A stretch of DNA of 23,675 bases from an uncultured Eubacteriales bacterium (lineage in GTDB: Bacteria > Bacillota > Clostridia > Christensenellales > UBA1242): assembly GCA_948512295.1 (NCBI GenBank), contig CAOQRA010000015.1, forward strand, positions 1 through 23,675, in the 5' to 3' direction. Positions 6,791 through 14,844 of the stretch are shown one piece after another. Numbering within the stretch: the first letter of the stretch is position 1; each line of letters opens with the position of its first letter. The notes under the pieces were generated by a model. The model ran no database searches, had not been told where the DNA came from, and saw only the letters and a list, made by a program, of their open reading frames with translations. The translations under genes and the position numbers were made by a program.

Positions 6791-6994
6791 TAAGCTTTGA
6801 ATTTCTCCGAGTCCAAACTTTAAATTTTCAAAGCTTTTCATTAGTTTTTTATAGTTTTCAGAAAGCAAATATGCGTCATACTTAACGCTTGCGAGGCTTT
6901 GCAAGCGCTTTTGCCTTTTGAGGGTAAGAGAGCGAAGATGATTATTTGCTACAATAAAATTACTATAAAATTCTGTAAGAAAGTGCAAATTATT

Positions 6995-7023
6995 TTGTAA
7001 AGCATTGCGTTTTGTGGTATAAT
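6995..7023 (+). promoter_or_regulatory. Promoter of recJ-rel-hemZ (extended -10)
   Basis: TTGTAA (6995-7000), 17-base spacer, perfect TATAAT (7018-7023) preceded by TGG. It starts a leader of roughly 28 bases before recJ. Confidence 0.78.
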
Positions 7024-7057
7024 CAAATCATAAAGAGTTAACTAAAGTAGGTTTTTT

Positions 7058-9412
7058 ATGATTTTTAAAAAGTTTTTTAACAAAGATGTCGACCTCGTCG
7101 CGTCTTTTTCGGAGCAATTCAATTTGCCGCCAAGGGTTATGGAACTTATTTTATCTCGTGGAATTAATACAAGTGAAGCCATTGAGGAGTTCTTAAATCC
7201 TAAAAAGTTTAATGATCCATTCTTATTAAACGGAATGAAACAGCTTTGTGATAGAATAAAACTTGCAAAGGAACTTGGTGATAAGGTCCTTATTTTTGGC
7301 GACTACGATGTAGACGGAATTAGCGCTACAGCAATCATGCTTAAAGCCTTAAAGGAATTTGGTATTAGTGCAGATTATTATCTTCCCAATCGTTTTATCG
7401 ATGGTTATGGGCTTACCAATGCGGTCATTGACAAAATAGAAGCAAAGTTTTCACCTAATCTTATAATAACAGTGGATTGCGGCATTTCATGTCATACAGA
7501 AGTCGATTATGCAAAAACAAAAGGAATTGACATTTACGTCACTGACCACCATGAAATTCCTGACATATTACCTGACACAGTTTGCATCAATGCAAAACTG
7601 CCAGGTCAAGAATTTCCTGACCGTGAACTTTGCGGAACGGGAGTTGCATACAAAGTCGCAGAAGCGCTACTTGGTCGCGTAAAGGCAGAGCAATATCTGC
7701 CTATAGCAGCAATAGCCACAATTGCAGACATTGTGCCGCTATTTGGCGAAAATCGCACTATTGTTACGCGAGGCTTAAAGTTGTGCGAAAAGTATTTACC
7801 TCTAGGTCTTAAAGCCATGTTTAAGGAATATGACCTTTCTTTGATAAAACCGAGTTCAGTGGACATTTCTTTTAAAATTTCTCCCAAACTTAACGCGTCG
7901 GGGCGCATGGGTGACGCTGGCGATAGTTTAAAGTTATATTTTGAAACTGACCCTGTACGCATCAAAAAATGTATAGAAAAAATTAAAGCACATAACACAA
8001 AGCGTCAAGATATATGTGCTAAGATTTATGACTCTTGTGAGAAAGCGCTTGCGCGTGTGGATATGAAAAATCAACGTGTCATATGTCTTGCTTCCAAAGC
8101 CTGGGATAAGGGAGTGCTAGGAATTGTTTGCAGTCGCCTTGTAGAAAAATACCATAAACCCGTATTTTTATTTGCGCAAGAGGGTGATGAGCTTCATGGC
8201 TCTGGTCGTAGCATAGATGACATCAATATTCACGAACTTTTAAATTCGCTTAGCGACATTTTAGACACGTTTGGTGGACATAGCATGGCCGCAGGGCTTA
8301 GTTTAAAACGTAAAAATTATGAGGAATTTGTAAACAAAATTAACGCTTTTGCACTGCAGCATGTCAGCGATGAAGTTTTCATACCTATTAAATATTATGA
8401 CCAAGAATTGACACCGCAAGAGATTACTCCGGAGCTTGTAAAAGCGTTTTCCGTTTTAGAACCTTTTGGTTGTGCAAATCCTAAACCTAGATTTAAGGTG
8501 TCATGTCAAGAAGTGGAAATTTGTCCTATGAAACGTTTCCCTCAGCATGCAACTATTAAACTAGGCGAGTTAAATTTGACATATTTTAACTATCTTGACA
8601 ATCTAATCAAGATTAAGTTTTCAAGACTTAAAAATTTTATTATTGAACTTGAAACCAAGGCTTTGAAAGGCAATATTGTAATGTTTGACGGTGGAAGTTT
8701 TATTGCGCAAGATGCACATAAGAAACTTAACGCTATTGAATTTTATCAACTTTTTGAAAGCGGAGCGAATGCTGCGAAATATAAACTCTATCCGAAGCAA
8801 GAACTTTTACAGTTTGTAGGCGGAACGTCTACGAGTGTTTTTGGCACTTGTTTTGTCACTTATAATTGCTATGATTACATTGAATTTGCCAAAAATTATA
8901 ATACAAAAAATATATATCATTTTGGAATATACGATAATATAGAAATAGGCTATAATAGTCTTTTGCTTTCACCTAAAGGCTTGGAGTGGGCAAAAAATTA
9001 CAATAAAATTGTGTTTTTATCGCCAGTTCTTGACAGTTCGTTCATTGCCAAATTGAATGAAGTTACAGATGCAGAAATATATATACCTATGGAAAATGTC
9101 ATAGATAAGCGAAAGTTTACCGCGCTCGATTTGTCGCGGGAGAGTTTTGGCGATATATTTAAAAATATAACTAAAGTGCAAACAAAGTCATTTTTTAATA
9201 TATTTGACCTTTATGATAAACTAGAAATGCAAACAAGTTTCAATAATTTTTATGTAGCTTTGTTAGTATTCAAACAACTAGGTCTTATTACCATCGCCGA
9301 AAGTGATATGCTAACTATATATGTCAATAAAAATGCTAAAAGGCCTTTGACGGAATCTAGTTTATATAATACGCTCTCGCTGCTGAAAGACACTTTTAAA
9401 AGGAGTGAGTGA
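7058..9412 (+). CDS. recJ: Single-stranded-DNA exonuclease RecJ
   Basis: 784 residues. DHH phosphoesterase core: GDYDVDG (81-87), VDCG (139-142), TDHH (162-165), NASGRMGDA (279-287). The DHHA1 part has WDKGVLGIV (349-357), GSGRS (381-385) and GGHSMAAGL (406-414). An OB-like region and a long lineage-specific C-terminal domain (about 540-784) follow, as in Firmicute RecJ. It degrades single-stranded DNA 5' to 3' in mismatch repair and recombination. ATG 7058 follows AGTAGG. Its TGA overlaps the next ATG by one base. In many Clostridia apt lies between recJ and rel; here they are fused directly. Confidence 0.96.
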   Translation: MIFKKFFNKDVDLVASFSEQFNLPPRVMELILSRGINTSEAIEEFLNPKKFNDPFLLNGMKQLCDRIKLAKELGDKVLIFGDYDVDGISATAIMLKALKEFGISADYYLPNRFIDGYGLTNAVIDKIEAKFSPNLIITVDCGISCHTEVDYAKTKGIDIYVTDHHEIPDILPDTVCINAKLPGQEFPDRELCGTGVAYKVAEALLGRVKAEQYLPIAAIATIADIVPLFGENRTIVTRGLKLCEKYLPLGLKAMFKEYDLSLIKPSSVDISFKISPKLNASGRMGDAGDSLKLYFETDPVRIKKCIEKIKAHNTKRQDICAKIYDSCEKALARVDMKNQRVICLASKAWDKGVLGIVCSRLVEKYHKPVFLFAQEGDELHGSGRSIDDINIHELLNSLSDILDTFGGHSMAAGLSLKRKNYEEFVNKINAFALQHVSDEVFIPIKYYDQELTPQEITPELVKAFSVLEPFGCANPKPRFKVSCQEVEICPMKRFPQHATIKLGELNLTYFNYLDNLIKIKFSRLKNFIIELETKALKGNIVMFDGGSFIAQDAHKKLNAIEFYQLFESGANAAKYKLYPKQELLQFVGGTSTSVFGTCFVTYNCYDYIEFAKNYNTKNIYHFGIYDNIEIGYNSLLLSPKGLEWAKNYNKIVFLSPVLDSSFIAKLNEVTDAEIYIPMENVIDKRKFTALDLSRESFGDIFKNITKVQTKSFFNIFDLYDKLEMQTSFNNFYVALLVFKQLGLITIAESDMLTIYVNKNAKRPLTESSLYNTLSLLKDTFKRSE

Positions 9413-11502
9413 TGAAGGAAACAATTATAAATAAAGTTTTGCAATATCTTAAACTGGAAAACCAAGATGAGAAAATGTTAAAAGAGCTTGTAAGTTTCCA
9501 AATGAACTTACCACGCTGCGAGTACATTCTTGATATCATGATTAATATGAAGTTTGATAAAAGTTCAATATTTGCCTTTTTATTTTATCAACTTTATAAA
9601 GTGGACAAAGCAAAAGCCGAGTCATATCTAGATAGGCTTAGCGAGGAAGAAGTAGAGCTCGTTGAAAGTTTTAAGTCCATAAAAGATATTCAAAACCTTA
9701 CTAAAAGCGAAGAAGCAGAGGACATAAAAAAAATGTTTTTAGCTTTGAGTAAAGATATACGAATAGTCATAATTAAACTTGCTGGCATTGCTTTTGACAT
9801 TACCAAACTTGAGCCTCCGCTTGATGAAAAGCAGCTTAGGTTTATCACTCTTGTAAAAGAAATTCATATTCCACTTTCAGAAAGACTGGGACTAGATAAA
9901 TTAAAACTGACAATGGATGACAATGTAGTGCGGGTGGAAAATCCTACTGAATACCGCTATTTACAAAACTTTTTAGATGTTCAGCAGGAAGAAAATGACG
10001 CTCAACTTAAATTGACTTATTCACATATACAAAAAGTGCTAGAAGAACTTAACATCAAAGGGGAAATTTATTATCGTCAGAAACACATTTCAAGCTTATA
10101 TAAAAAGCTTAGAGAAAAACATTCGCTAGATAAGATTTATGATATTCTTGCAATGCGTGTTATTGTGGAAACGGTGGAAGAGTGCTATGCAATCTTAGGA
10201 CGCGTGCATCAAATTTATACTCCTATGCCAGGACGTGTTAAAGATTATATCGCCTCGCCAAAGCCAAACGGCTATCAGTCGCTTCATACAACAATCATAG
10301 TTGAAAATAAACACCCACTCGAAATTCAAATCCGTACTTTTGACATGCATAGGGCGGGCGAGTTTGGCGGTTGTGCACACTGGCTTTATAAAGAAAAATC
10401 CACGCGTAAGGATGAGCTTGACAACCGCGTGACATGGTTTCGTCAAGCGATTGATATTGCGAAAGATTTAAGCCCTGAGGAGTTTGTAGAAACATTGAAA
10501 TCTGACCTTTATGGCGGCATTATCTTTTGTCAAACACCAAAAGGTCGCGTTATAGAATTTCCAGATGGAGCAACGGGCATCGACTTTGCCTATGCCATTC
10601 ATAGCCAGATAGGTAATAACTGTGTGGGAGTTAAAATTAACTCTAAAATAAAACCCATTAGCACCAAACTTAAAAATGGTGATGTGGTGGAAGTATTGAC
10701 TAATCCAAATAAAGCGCCATCACGTGACTGGCTTGGTATTGCGAAATGTAATAGCACCAAAGCAAAGATTAGGTCATACTTTAAAAACGAGCTTAAAGAT
10801 GAAAACATCAAAAATGGTAAATTATATATCGAAGCTGCTCTTAAAGACAAAGGTTTCACTACGGCTCAGCTATTTACAGATGAATATATCGAAGAAATCT
10901 TGCCAAAATTATCCATGAAATCAATGGAGGAGTTTTATGCTGCAGTCGGAAGTGGCAGTTTGTCTGCAAGTAGCGCTATTGGTAGGTTTATTACATTATG
11001 GAATAGAAATCACTTGCCGAAATTAGAACATAAAAGCGTTGTTAGCGTTCGCAAAACAAAAGAGGGAGTGCTTGTCGATGGTGACAGCGGAATGCTTGTG
11101 CGCTATGCTGGCTGCTGTAACCCTATTGAGGGAGATGATATAATTGGATATATTTCTCGTGGAAAAGGCGTTACAATTCATAGACATAATTGCGCTAATA
11201 TTAAATATTTGGAACCGGAACGCCTTATCGACGCTACTTGGGCAGGAAAGGAGGGCGGCAGCTTTACTGCAACTATTCATATAATCGCGGATAAATCTAA
11301 TAACAACATTGCCAAGCTGACGACACTTATTACAAATATGAAAGTGCTTATAACAGGCTTTGATGCAAAGGACGTAGGCGACAACTTTATTTGCGATATC
11401 GCGGTGATTGTCAAAAACAAGGAAGAACTTGAGAAGGTGATGGCAAACTGCAAAACGCTGCGTAATGTGACTGAGGTTTATAGGAGTGACAGATGGATAT
11501 AA
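9412..11502 (+). CDS. relA: RelA/SpoT homologue with degenerate hydrolase domain
   Basis: 696 residues. The (p)ppGpp synthetase half is intact: RQKHISSLYKKL (222-233), GRVKDYI (274-280), NGYQSLHTT (286-294), EIQIRT (304-309) and AHWLYKEK (322-329). A TGS domain (about 369-432), a zinc-finger/CC region around YAGCCNP (565-571) and a C-terminal ACT domain (about 617-690) follow. The N-terminal HD hydrolase half keeps its helices (KDIRIVIIKLA 114-124) but lacks the metal residues: the usual L-L-H-D reads L-F-Y-Q and the usual D-R-L-H-N reads G-I-A-F-D. It is therefore predicted synthetase-only, although GRVKDY is the R-x-K-D form typical of bifunctional Rel. ATG 9412 has AGGAG at 9401-9405; GTG 9409 is too close to it. 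It overlaps hemZ by ten bases. Confidence 0.93.
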   Translation: MKETIINKVLQYLKLENQDEKMLKELVSFQMNLPRCEYILDIMINMKFDKSSIFAFLFYQLYKVDKAKAESYLDRLSEEEVELVESFKSIKDIQNLTKSEEAEDIKKMFLALSKDIRIVIIKLAGIAFDITKLEPPLDEKQLRFITLVKEIHIPLSERLGLDKLKLTMDDNVVRVENPTEYRYLQNFLDVQQEENDAQLKLTYSHIQKVLEELNIKGEIYYRQKHISSLYKKLREKHSLDKIYDILAMRVIVETVEECYAILGRVHQIYTPMPGRVKDYIASPKPNGYQSLHTTIIVENKHPLEIQIRTFDMHRAGEFGGCAHWLYKEKSTRKDELDNRVTWFRQAIDIAKDLSPEEFVETLKSDLYGGIIFCQTPKGRVIEFPDGATGIDFAYAIHSQIGNNCVGVKINSKIKPISTKLKNGDVVEVLTNPNKAPSRDWLGIAKCNSTKAKIRSYFKNELKDENIKNGKLYIEAALKDKGFTTAQLFTDEYIEEILPKLSMKSMEEFYAAVGSGSLSASSAIGRFITLWNRNHLPKLEHKSVVSVRKTKEGVLVDGDSGMLVRYAGCCNPIEGDDIIGYISRGKGVTIHRHNCANIKYLEPERLIDATWAGKEGGSFTATIHIIADKSNNNIAKLTTLITNMKVLITGFDAKDVGDNFICDIAVIVKNKEELEKVMANCKTLRNVTEVYRSDRWI

Positions 11503-12890
11503 GAAGTAATATAGAGGAGTTCGCTATAGAAATCAATGATCTTGTCAAACTTTTTGATGTGGAAATTAATTTATGTCATAATGAGCAAAAAGAAAACAGG
11601 CTAATAATAAATGAATATCAGATAGAATTTAATGGCGAAAGTAAGTGCTATCAGCAAAAATACACAATACCAGAAAATATTTCTTCGCTTCGTGAAAAAA
11701 GCATAAGAAAGAGTGAACTAAAAATTCAACTTTATGATATTTTATCAACGCTAACTAAAACCACTTTGCCATGGGGTAGTTTAACTGGTGTTAGACCCAC
11801 TAAGTTTGCTCGCGAACTTATAGAGCGTGGAGAAGCTAACAGCTTTACTATTTCCGACCTATTAGAAAAAAAATATCGTGTCCGAAAAGATAAAGCAAAA
11901 CTTGTTTCAAGCATTTTAAAAAATCAAAAATGCATAATAAGAAATGACAATCTAGTAGACCTTTATGTAAACATACCTATTTGTCCGTCACGCTGTCAGT
12001 ATTGCAGCTTTATTTCCAGTGAACTTAAAAGCGTGGAAAAGCTTGTGGATACATATCTCGATTGTGTTTTAAAAGAGCTTGATGCAATTAAAAAAATAAT
12101 CTTTAAAAATTCATACGTTATACGCACAATTTATGTGGGCGGCGGAACGCCTAGCGTTTTAAATGAAAAGCAACTTGATAGACTTTTGTCTAATCTTAGT
12201 TTCGAAGCCAGCGAGTTTACGGTGGAGTGCGGCAGACCAGATACCATAACTATTGAAAAACTTAAAGTTTTGAAAAAATATAAAGTGACGCGTATATCCA
12301 TCAATCCTCAAACTTTCTGTGAGGCAACTCTTAAACGCATAGGTCGTAACCATAAAAATGTTCAAGTTTTAAATGCCTATTCTATGGCTCTAGAACAAGG
12401 CTTTATAGTTAATATGGATATAATAGCTGGCTTGCCCGGCGAAAAACTTGGCATTTTTAAACGAACAATGAGTACGCTTTTGGAGCTTTATCCCGAAAAC
12501 ATTACCATCCACACATTGTCCGTAAAAAATGGATCGTTGTTAAAGGAGCAAGGTGAAATTGCCAAAAGTAATGAAGTTGGCAAAATGGTGGACTATGGTC
12601 AAAAACTTTTAATGGAAAAAGGATATAAGCCATACTATTTATATCGTCAAAAAAATCAACTTGGCGGGCTTGAGAATGTCGGCTTTTTCAGGGATGAAAA
12701 TGTGTGCATATTTAACATTGATAGCATGGAAGAAACAAACACCATCATCGCTGTCGGTGCAAATGCTATGAGTAAACGCGTGTTCAACACAAAGCACTTT
12801 ATCGACCGCCAATCAAATTGTAAATTCTTGCAAGACTACATTGCTCGCATTGATGAAATAATAGAAAAGAAAAACAAGTTTTTTGAGTAA
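11493..12890 (+). CDS. hemZ: HemZ, oxygen-independent coproporphyrinogen dehydrogenase-like
   Basis: 465 residues. Radical SAM cluster motif CPSRCQYC (C164, C168, C171), then GGGTPS (216-221). The preceding LPWGSLTGVRPTK (92-104) is characteristic of HemZ rather than HemN or HemW. The family is annotated as converting coproporphyrinogen III to protoporphyrinogen IX anaerobically, but this is weakly established and no other heme synthesis gene is nearby. The start ATG 11493 lies within the end of rel, with TAGGAG at 11481-11486. Last gene of the recJ operon; no terminator is visible, so read-through into the next gene nine bases on is likely. Confidence 0.9.
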   Translation: MDIRSNIEEFAIEINDLVKLFDVEINLCHNEQKENRLIINEYQIEFNGESKCYQQKYTIPENISSLREKSIRKSELKIQLYDILSTLTKTTLPWGSLTGVRPTKFARELIERGEANSFTISDLLEKKYRVRKDKAKLVSSILKNQKCIIRNDNLVDLYVNIPICPSRCQYCSFISSELKSVEKLVDTYLDCVLKELDAIKKIIFKNSYVIRTIYVGGGTPSVLNEKQLDRLLSNLSFEASEFTVECGRPDTITIEKLKVLKKYKVTRISINPQTFCEATLKRIGRNHKNVQVLNAYSMALEQGFIVNMDIIAGLPGEKLGIFKRTMSTLLELYPENITIHTLSVKNGSLLKEQGEIAKSNEVGKMVDYGQKLLMEKGYKPYYLYRQKNQLGGLENVGFFRDENVCIFNIDSMEETNTIIAVGANAMSKRVFNTKHFIDRQSNCKFLQDYIARIDEIIEKKNKFFE

Positions 12891-12899
12891 GGGGGCATT

Positions 12900-13613
12900 A
12901 TGAAGAAAGTTAAAATTTTGTGGAGTGGTATTACTGGAAGAACAGGAGTACAGGCTGAAAGATCTGCAAAAGATTGTGAATATGCAGAAATCGTTGCGGG
13001 AATTTGTCGTAATAAAGTGAATAATTATTACACCTATGATGAGCTTGAAAATATCAAGGAAGAATATGATATAATAGTTGATTTCTCGCATAGAGATGTG
13101 TTTGATAAGATTTTAGATTTTGCTGTTAAAAATAATAAAATTTTAATAAGTGGGACTTCTGGTGTACTTGATGAACAATTAGAAAGGCTAGAAAAAGCAA
13201 GCTATATCATACCTATTTTTAGAGGTGGAAATTTTAGGTTTGAGATAGAAAAGTTTATTGATGATGTTGTGAAATATGCAAAAACGCATAACTCAATACA
13301 TTTAGTTGAAACTCATTACAAGACAAAGAAAATACCAAGCGAAACTGCAAAGGCTATTGCGAAAAGAGTATTAGAAGAAACTGGTAAAGTAGTAAACATT
13401 GAATCTCGCTTAAAATATGACGAGTATATAAATGACTGGCGTGTTGAAAATTTGCATGCAAGAGTTGGGACTGATGGTTTTGAAATACTTGGAAAGCATT
13501 TGTTAAAGATTTCATATATGATGAAGGATAAAAAAGCAGACGGCCTTTATGATTTACGTAGATTAATTATTGAACGAAACAACATTGAAGTAAAAAATGT
13601 TGAAAAGAGGTAA
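12900..13613 (+). CDS. dapB: Divergent dihydrodipicolinate reductase (DapB)-like protein
   Basis: 237 residues. Rossmann N-terminal half: GITGRTG (10-16, for the usual G-x-x-G-R-M-G), DFSH (61-64) and GTSG (85-88). The catalytic segment reads ETHYKTKKIPSETA (137-150) where typical DapB has E-x-H-H-x-x-K-x-D-A-P-S-G-T-A. His139 and Lys143 remain, but the second His is Tyr and the D-A-P-S-G-T loop is altered. The family's usual role is NAD(P)H-dependent reduction in lysine and diaminopimelate synthesis; no dapA or lysC is nearby. AAGGGGG lies just before ATG 12900. AGA/AGG arginine codons are commoner than in neighbouring hemZ. It could be a divergent true DapB or a paralogue with another substrate. 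Confidence 0.7.
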   Translation: MKKVKILWSGITGRTGVQAERSAKDCEYAEIVAGICRNKVNNYYTYDELENIKEEYDIIVDFSHRDVFDKILDFAVKNNKILISGTSGVLDEQLERLEKASYIIPIFRGGNFRFEIEKFIDDVVKYAKTHNSIHLVETHYKTKKIPSETAKAIAKRVLEETGKVVNIESRLKYDEYINDWRVENLHARVGTDGFEILGKHLLKISYMMKDKKADGLYDLRRLIIERNNIEVKNVEKR

Positions 13614-13615
13614 AA

Positions 13616-14053
13616 ATGACGGATAAAGAATATATGCAAATTGCAATTGATATTTCGAGAGAAAGTAAAACACCTTATGGGGCAATCATTGTTCAAGATG
13701 ACAAGATAATAGGCAGAAGTGATAAGTTTAAAACTGATTCGCTATATCATCATGCAGAGTGGAAAGCAATACAAGATGCAATTAAAAAACCGAGCCTGCA
13801 TAATCAACTTTGTGGAGCGACAATTTATTCTTCGTGTGAGCCGTGTTTAATGTGCTTGGGCGCAATTTTGTACGAGGGGATAACAAAAATTGTTTATGGT
13901 GCAACAATTCAGGACAGTAATGATTTTTATTGCGAAGAAACTTGCGCACCTATAAAAGAAATAATTAAACTTGCTAAAATGAATGTTGAAGTAAAAAACA
14001 TCATGCGAAAAGAAGCTGTCGAAGTTTTAAAAAATGCAGGGAATAAAAATTAA
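13616..14053 (+). CDS. Zinc-dependent nucleoside/base deaminase (CDA/TadA fold)
   Basis: 145 residues. The zinc signature is complete: HAE (His46, Glu48) and PCLMC (Pro76, Cys77, Cys80), then the G-A-I-L-Y-E-G segment. Residues 20-33 (PYGAIIVQDDKIIG) fit the first strand pair. It resembles guanine deaminase/TadA-like enzymes. The N-R-x-x-x-x-x-D-P-T region expected before HAE in true tRNA adenosine deaminase TadA is absent, and HAEW is unusual, so a free base or nucleoside substrate is more likely. AAGAGG precedes ATG 13616. Two bases separate it from the DapB-like gene, so they are translationally linked. Confidence 0.82.
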   Translation: MTDKEYMQIAIDISRESKTPYGAIIVQDDKIIGRSDKFKTDSLYHHAEWKAIQDAIKKPSLHNQLCGATIYSSCEPCLMCLGAILYEGITKIVYGATIQDSNDFYCEETCAPIKEIIKLAKMNVEVKNIMRKEAVEVLKNAGNKN

Positions 14054-14070
14054 GTTGTAAGGAGAAATAA

Positions 14071-14325
14071 ATGCCTAAATATTTAAATTTAGATGATGCA
14101 ATTAGAAAAAGATTAGAGGAATTAGTAAAAGAAAAAGACACTAATTTAACTGCGTTATGTTTAATGTCTAATATAACTCCTTCAACAGTTTTTGATTTTA
14201 TGTATGGTAAAAGTAAATATCCTATCATTATAACTTTAAAGAAATTATGTATAGGAGCGGGAATTACTTTGAAAGAGTTTTTTGATAGAGAGTATTTTAA
14301 TGGGGATGAAGATGTTTATAAATAA
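14071..14325 (+). CDS. Small XRE/Cro-type helix-turn-helix regulator
   Basis: 84 residues. Residues about 8-70 form a Cro/C1-type helix-turn-helix: AIRKRLEELVKEKDTNLTAL, then SNITPSTVFDFMYGK as turn and recognition helix, then TLKKLCIGAGITLKEFF. GTAAGGAG precedes ATG 14071, 18 bases after the deaminase. Very AT-rich, with TTA and AGA codons. As the last gene of the accessory trio it may control that trio. No inverted-repeat operator was identified with confidence. Confidence 0.8.
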   Translation: MPKYLNLDDAIRKRLEELVKEKDTNLTALCLMSNITPSTVFDFMYGKSKYPIIITLKKLCIGAGITLKEFFDREYFNGDEDVYK

Positions 14326-14340
14326 TTCTCGCAAAATCAC

Positions 14341-14369
14341 TTTACAAACTTTATTTTATGTGTTATAAT
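14341..14369 (+). promoter_or_regulatory. Promoter of rpsO (extended -10)
   Basis: TTTACA (14341-14346), 17-base spacer, TATAAT (14364-14369) preceded by TGT. The predicted start near 14376 leaves a leader of nearly 90 bases. Confidence 0.8.
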
Positions 14370-14375
14370 AGCAAA

Positions 14376-14463
14376 GTCGATTAAACCTATCGCGCAGATT
14401 TTGCGACACCTCTTGACGCATTTCTTCGCTTTAGGGGATTATTAAAAATAGGAGGAAATAAAT
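14376..14463 (+). promoter_or_regulatory. rpsO 5' leader, possible S15 autoregulatory structure
   Basis: About 88 untranslated bases precede rpsO, long for this window. A short hairpin CGCA (14393-14396)/TGCG (14402-14405) and a wobble pairing CCTC (14409-14412)/GGGG (14436-14439) can be drawn. S15 represses its own mRNA through structured leaders in several bacteria, but the structures differ between lineages, so this is only suggestive. Confidence 0.35.
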
Positions 14464-14739
14464 ATGGATAAGGCTAGAAAACAAGAAATTATCAACAAGT
14501 ACAAGACTTCTGATAATGACACTGGTTCTGCTCAAGTTCAAATTGCACTTTTGACTGAAAGAATTAACCACCTTAACACAGAGCACCTCAATGTAAATCC
14601 TAAGGATAAGCATTCTCGCAGAGGTCTTTTACAGATGGTTGGTAAAAGAAAAGGATTCTTACTCTATCTTAAAGAGAAAGATATCGAAGCATATCGTGCA
14701 ATTATTAAAGAACTTGGCATTCGTGACACTGCAAAGTAA
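14464..14739 (+). CDS. rpsO: 30S ribosomal protein S15
   Basis: 91 residues, usual length. The family core is present: DTGSAQVQIALLTERI, then HSRRGLLQMVGKRKGFLLYL and Y-R-x-I-I-K-E-L-G-I-R. S15 binds the 16S central domain early in assembly. ATG 14464 follows a strong AGGAGG at 14451-14456. It has its own promoter and a terminator, ahead of pnp in the usual rpsO-pnp order. Confidence 0.98.
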   Translation: MDKARKQEIINKYKTSDNDTGSAQVQIALLTERINHLNTEHLNVNPKDKHSRRGLLQMVGKRKGFLLYLKEKDIEAYRAIIKELGIRDTAK

Positions 14740-14750
14740 AACTTAAAAGA

Positions 14751-14785
14751 AAAAAGAGGGATTGTATTTTTGTCCCTCTTTTTGT
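14751..14785 (+). terminator. Terminator between rpsO and pnp
   Basis: AAAAAGAGGGA (14751-14761), an 11-base loop, TCCCTCTTTTT (14773-14783): 11-bp stem with A and T flanks. Confidence 0.88.
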
Positions 14786-14786
14786 T

Positions 14787-14814
14787 TTGAAATTTAAGAT
14801 AAAAGTGATAAAAT
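14787..14814 (+). promoter_or_regulatory. Promoter of pnp (extended -10)
   Basis: TTGAAA (14787-14792), 16-base spacer, TAAAAT (14809-14814) preceded by TGA, immediately behind the rpsO terminator. TAGGAG follows shortly before the pnp ATG. Confidence 0.65.
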
Positions 14815-14844
14815 TATGGTGAAAATTAAATAGGAGATTAAAAA

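Noticed and set aside
7606..7998. 130-residue open frame on the - strand inside recJ
   Set aside because: Antisense to the RecJ DHH core; no recognisable family or start signal.
14326..14463. Possible riboswitch or T-box before rpsO
   Set aside because: No T-box sequence, no terminator/antiterminator pair and no known riboswitch core recognised.
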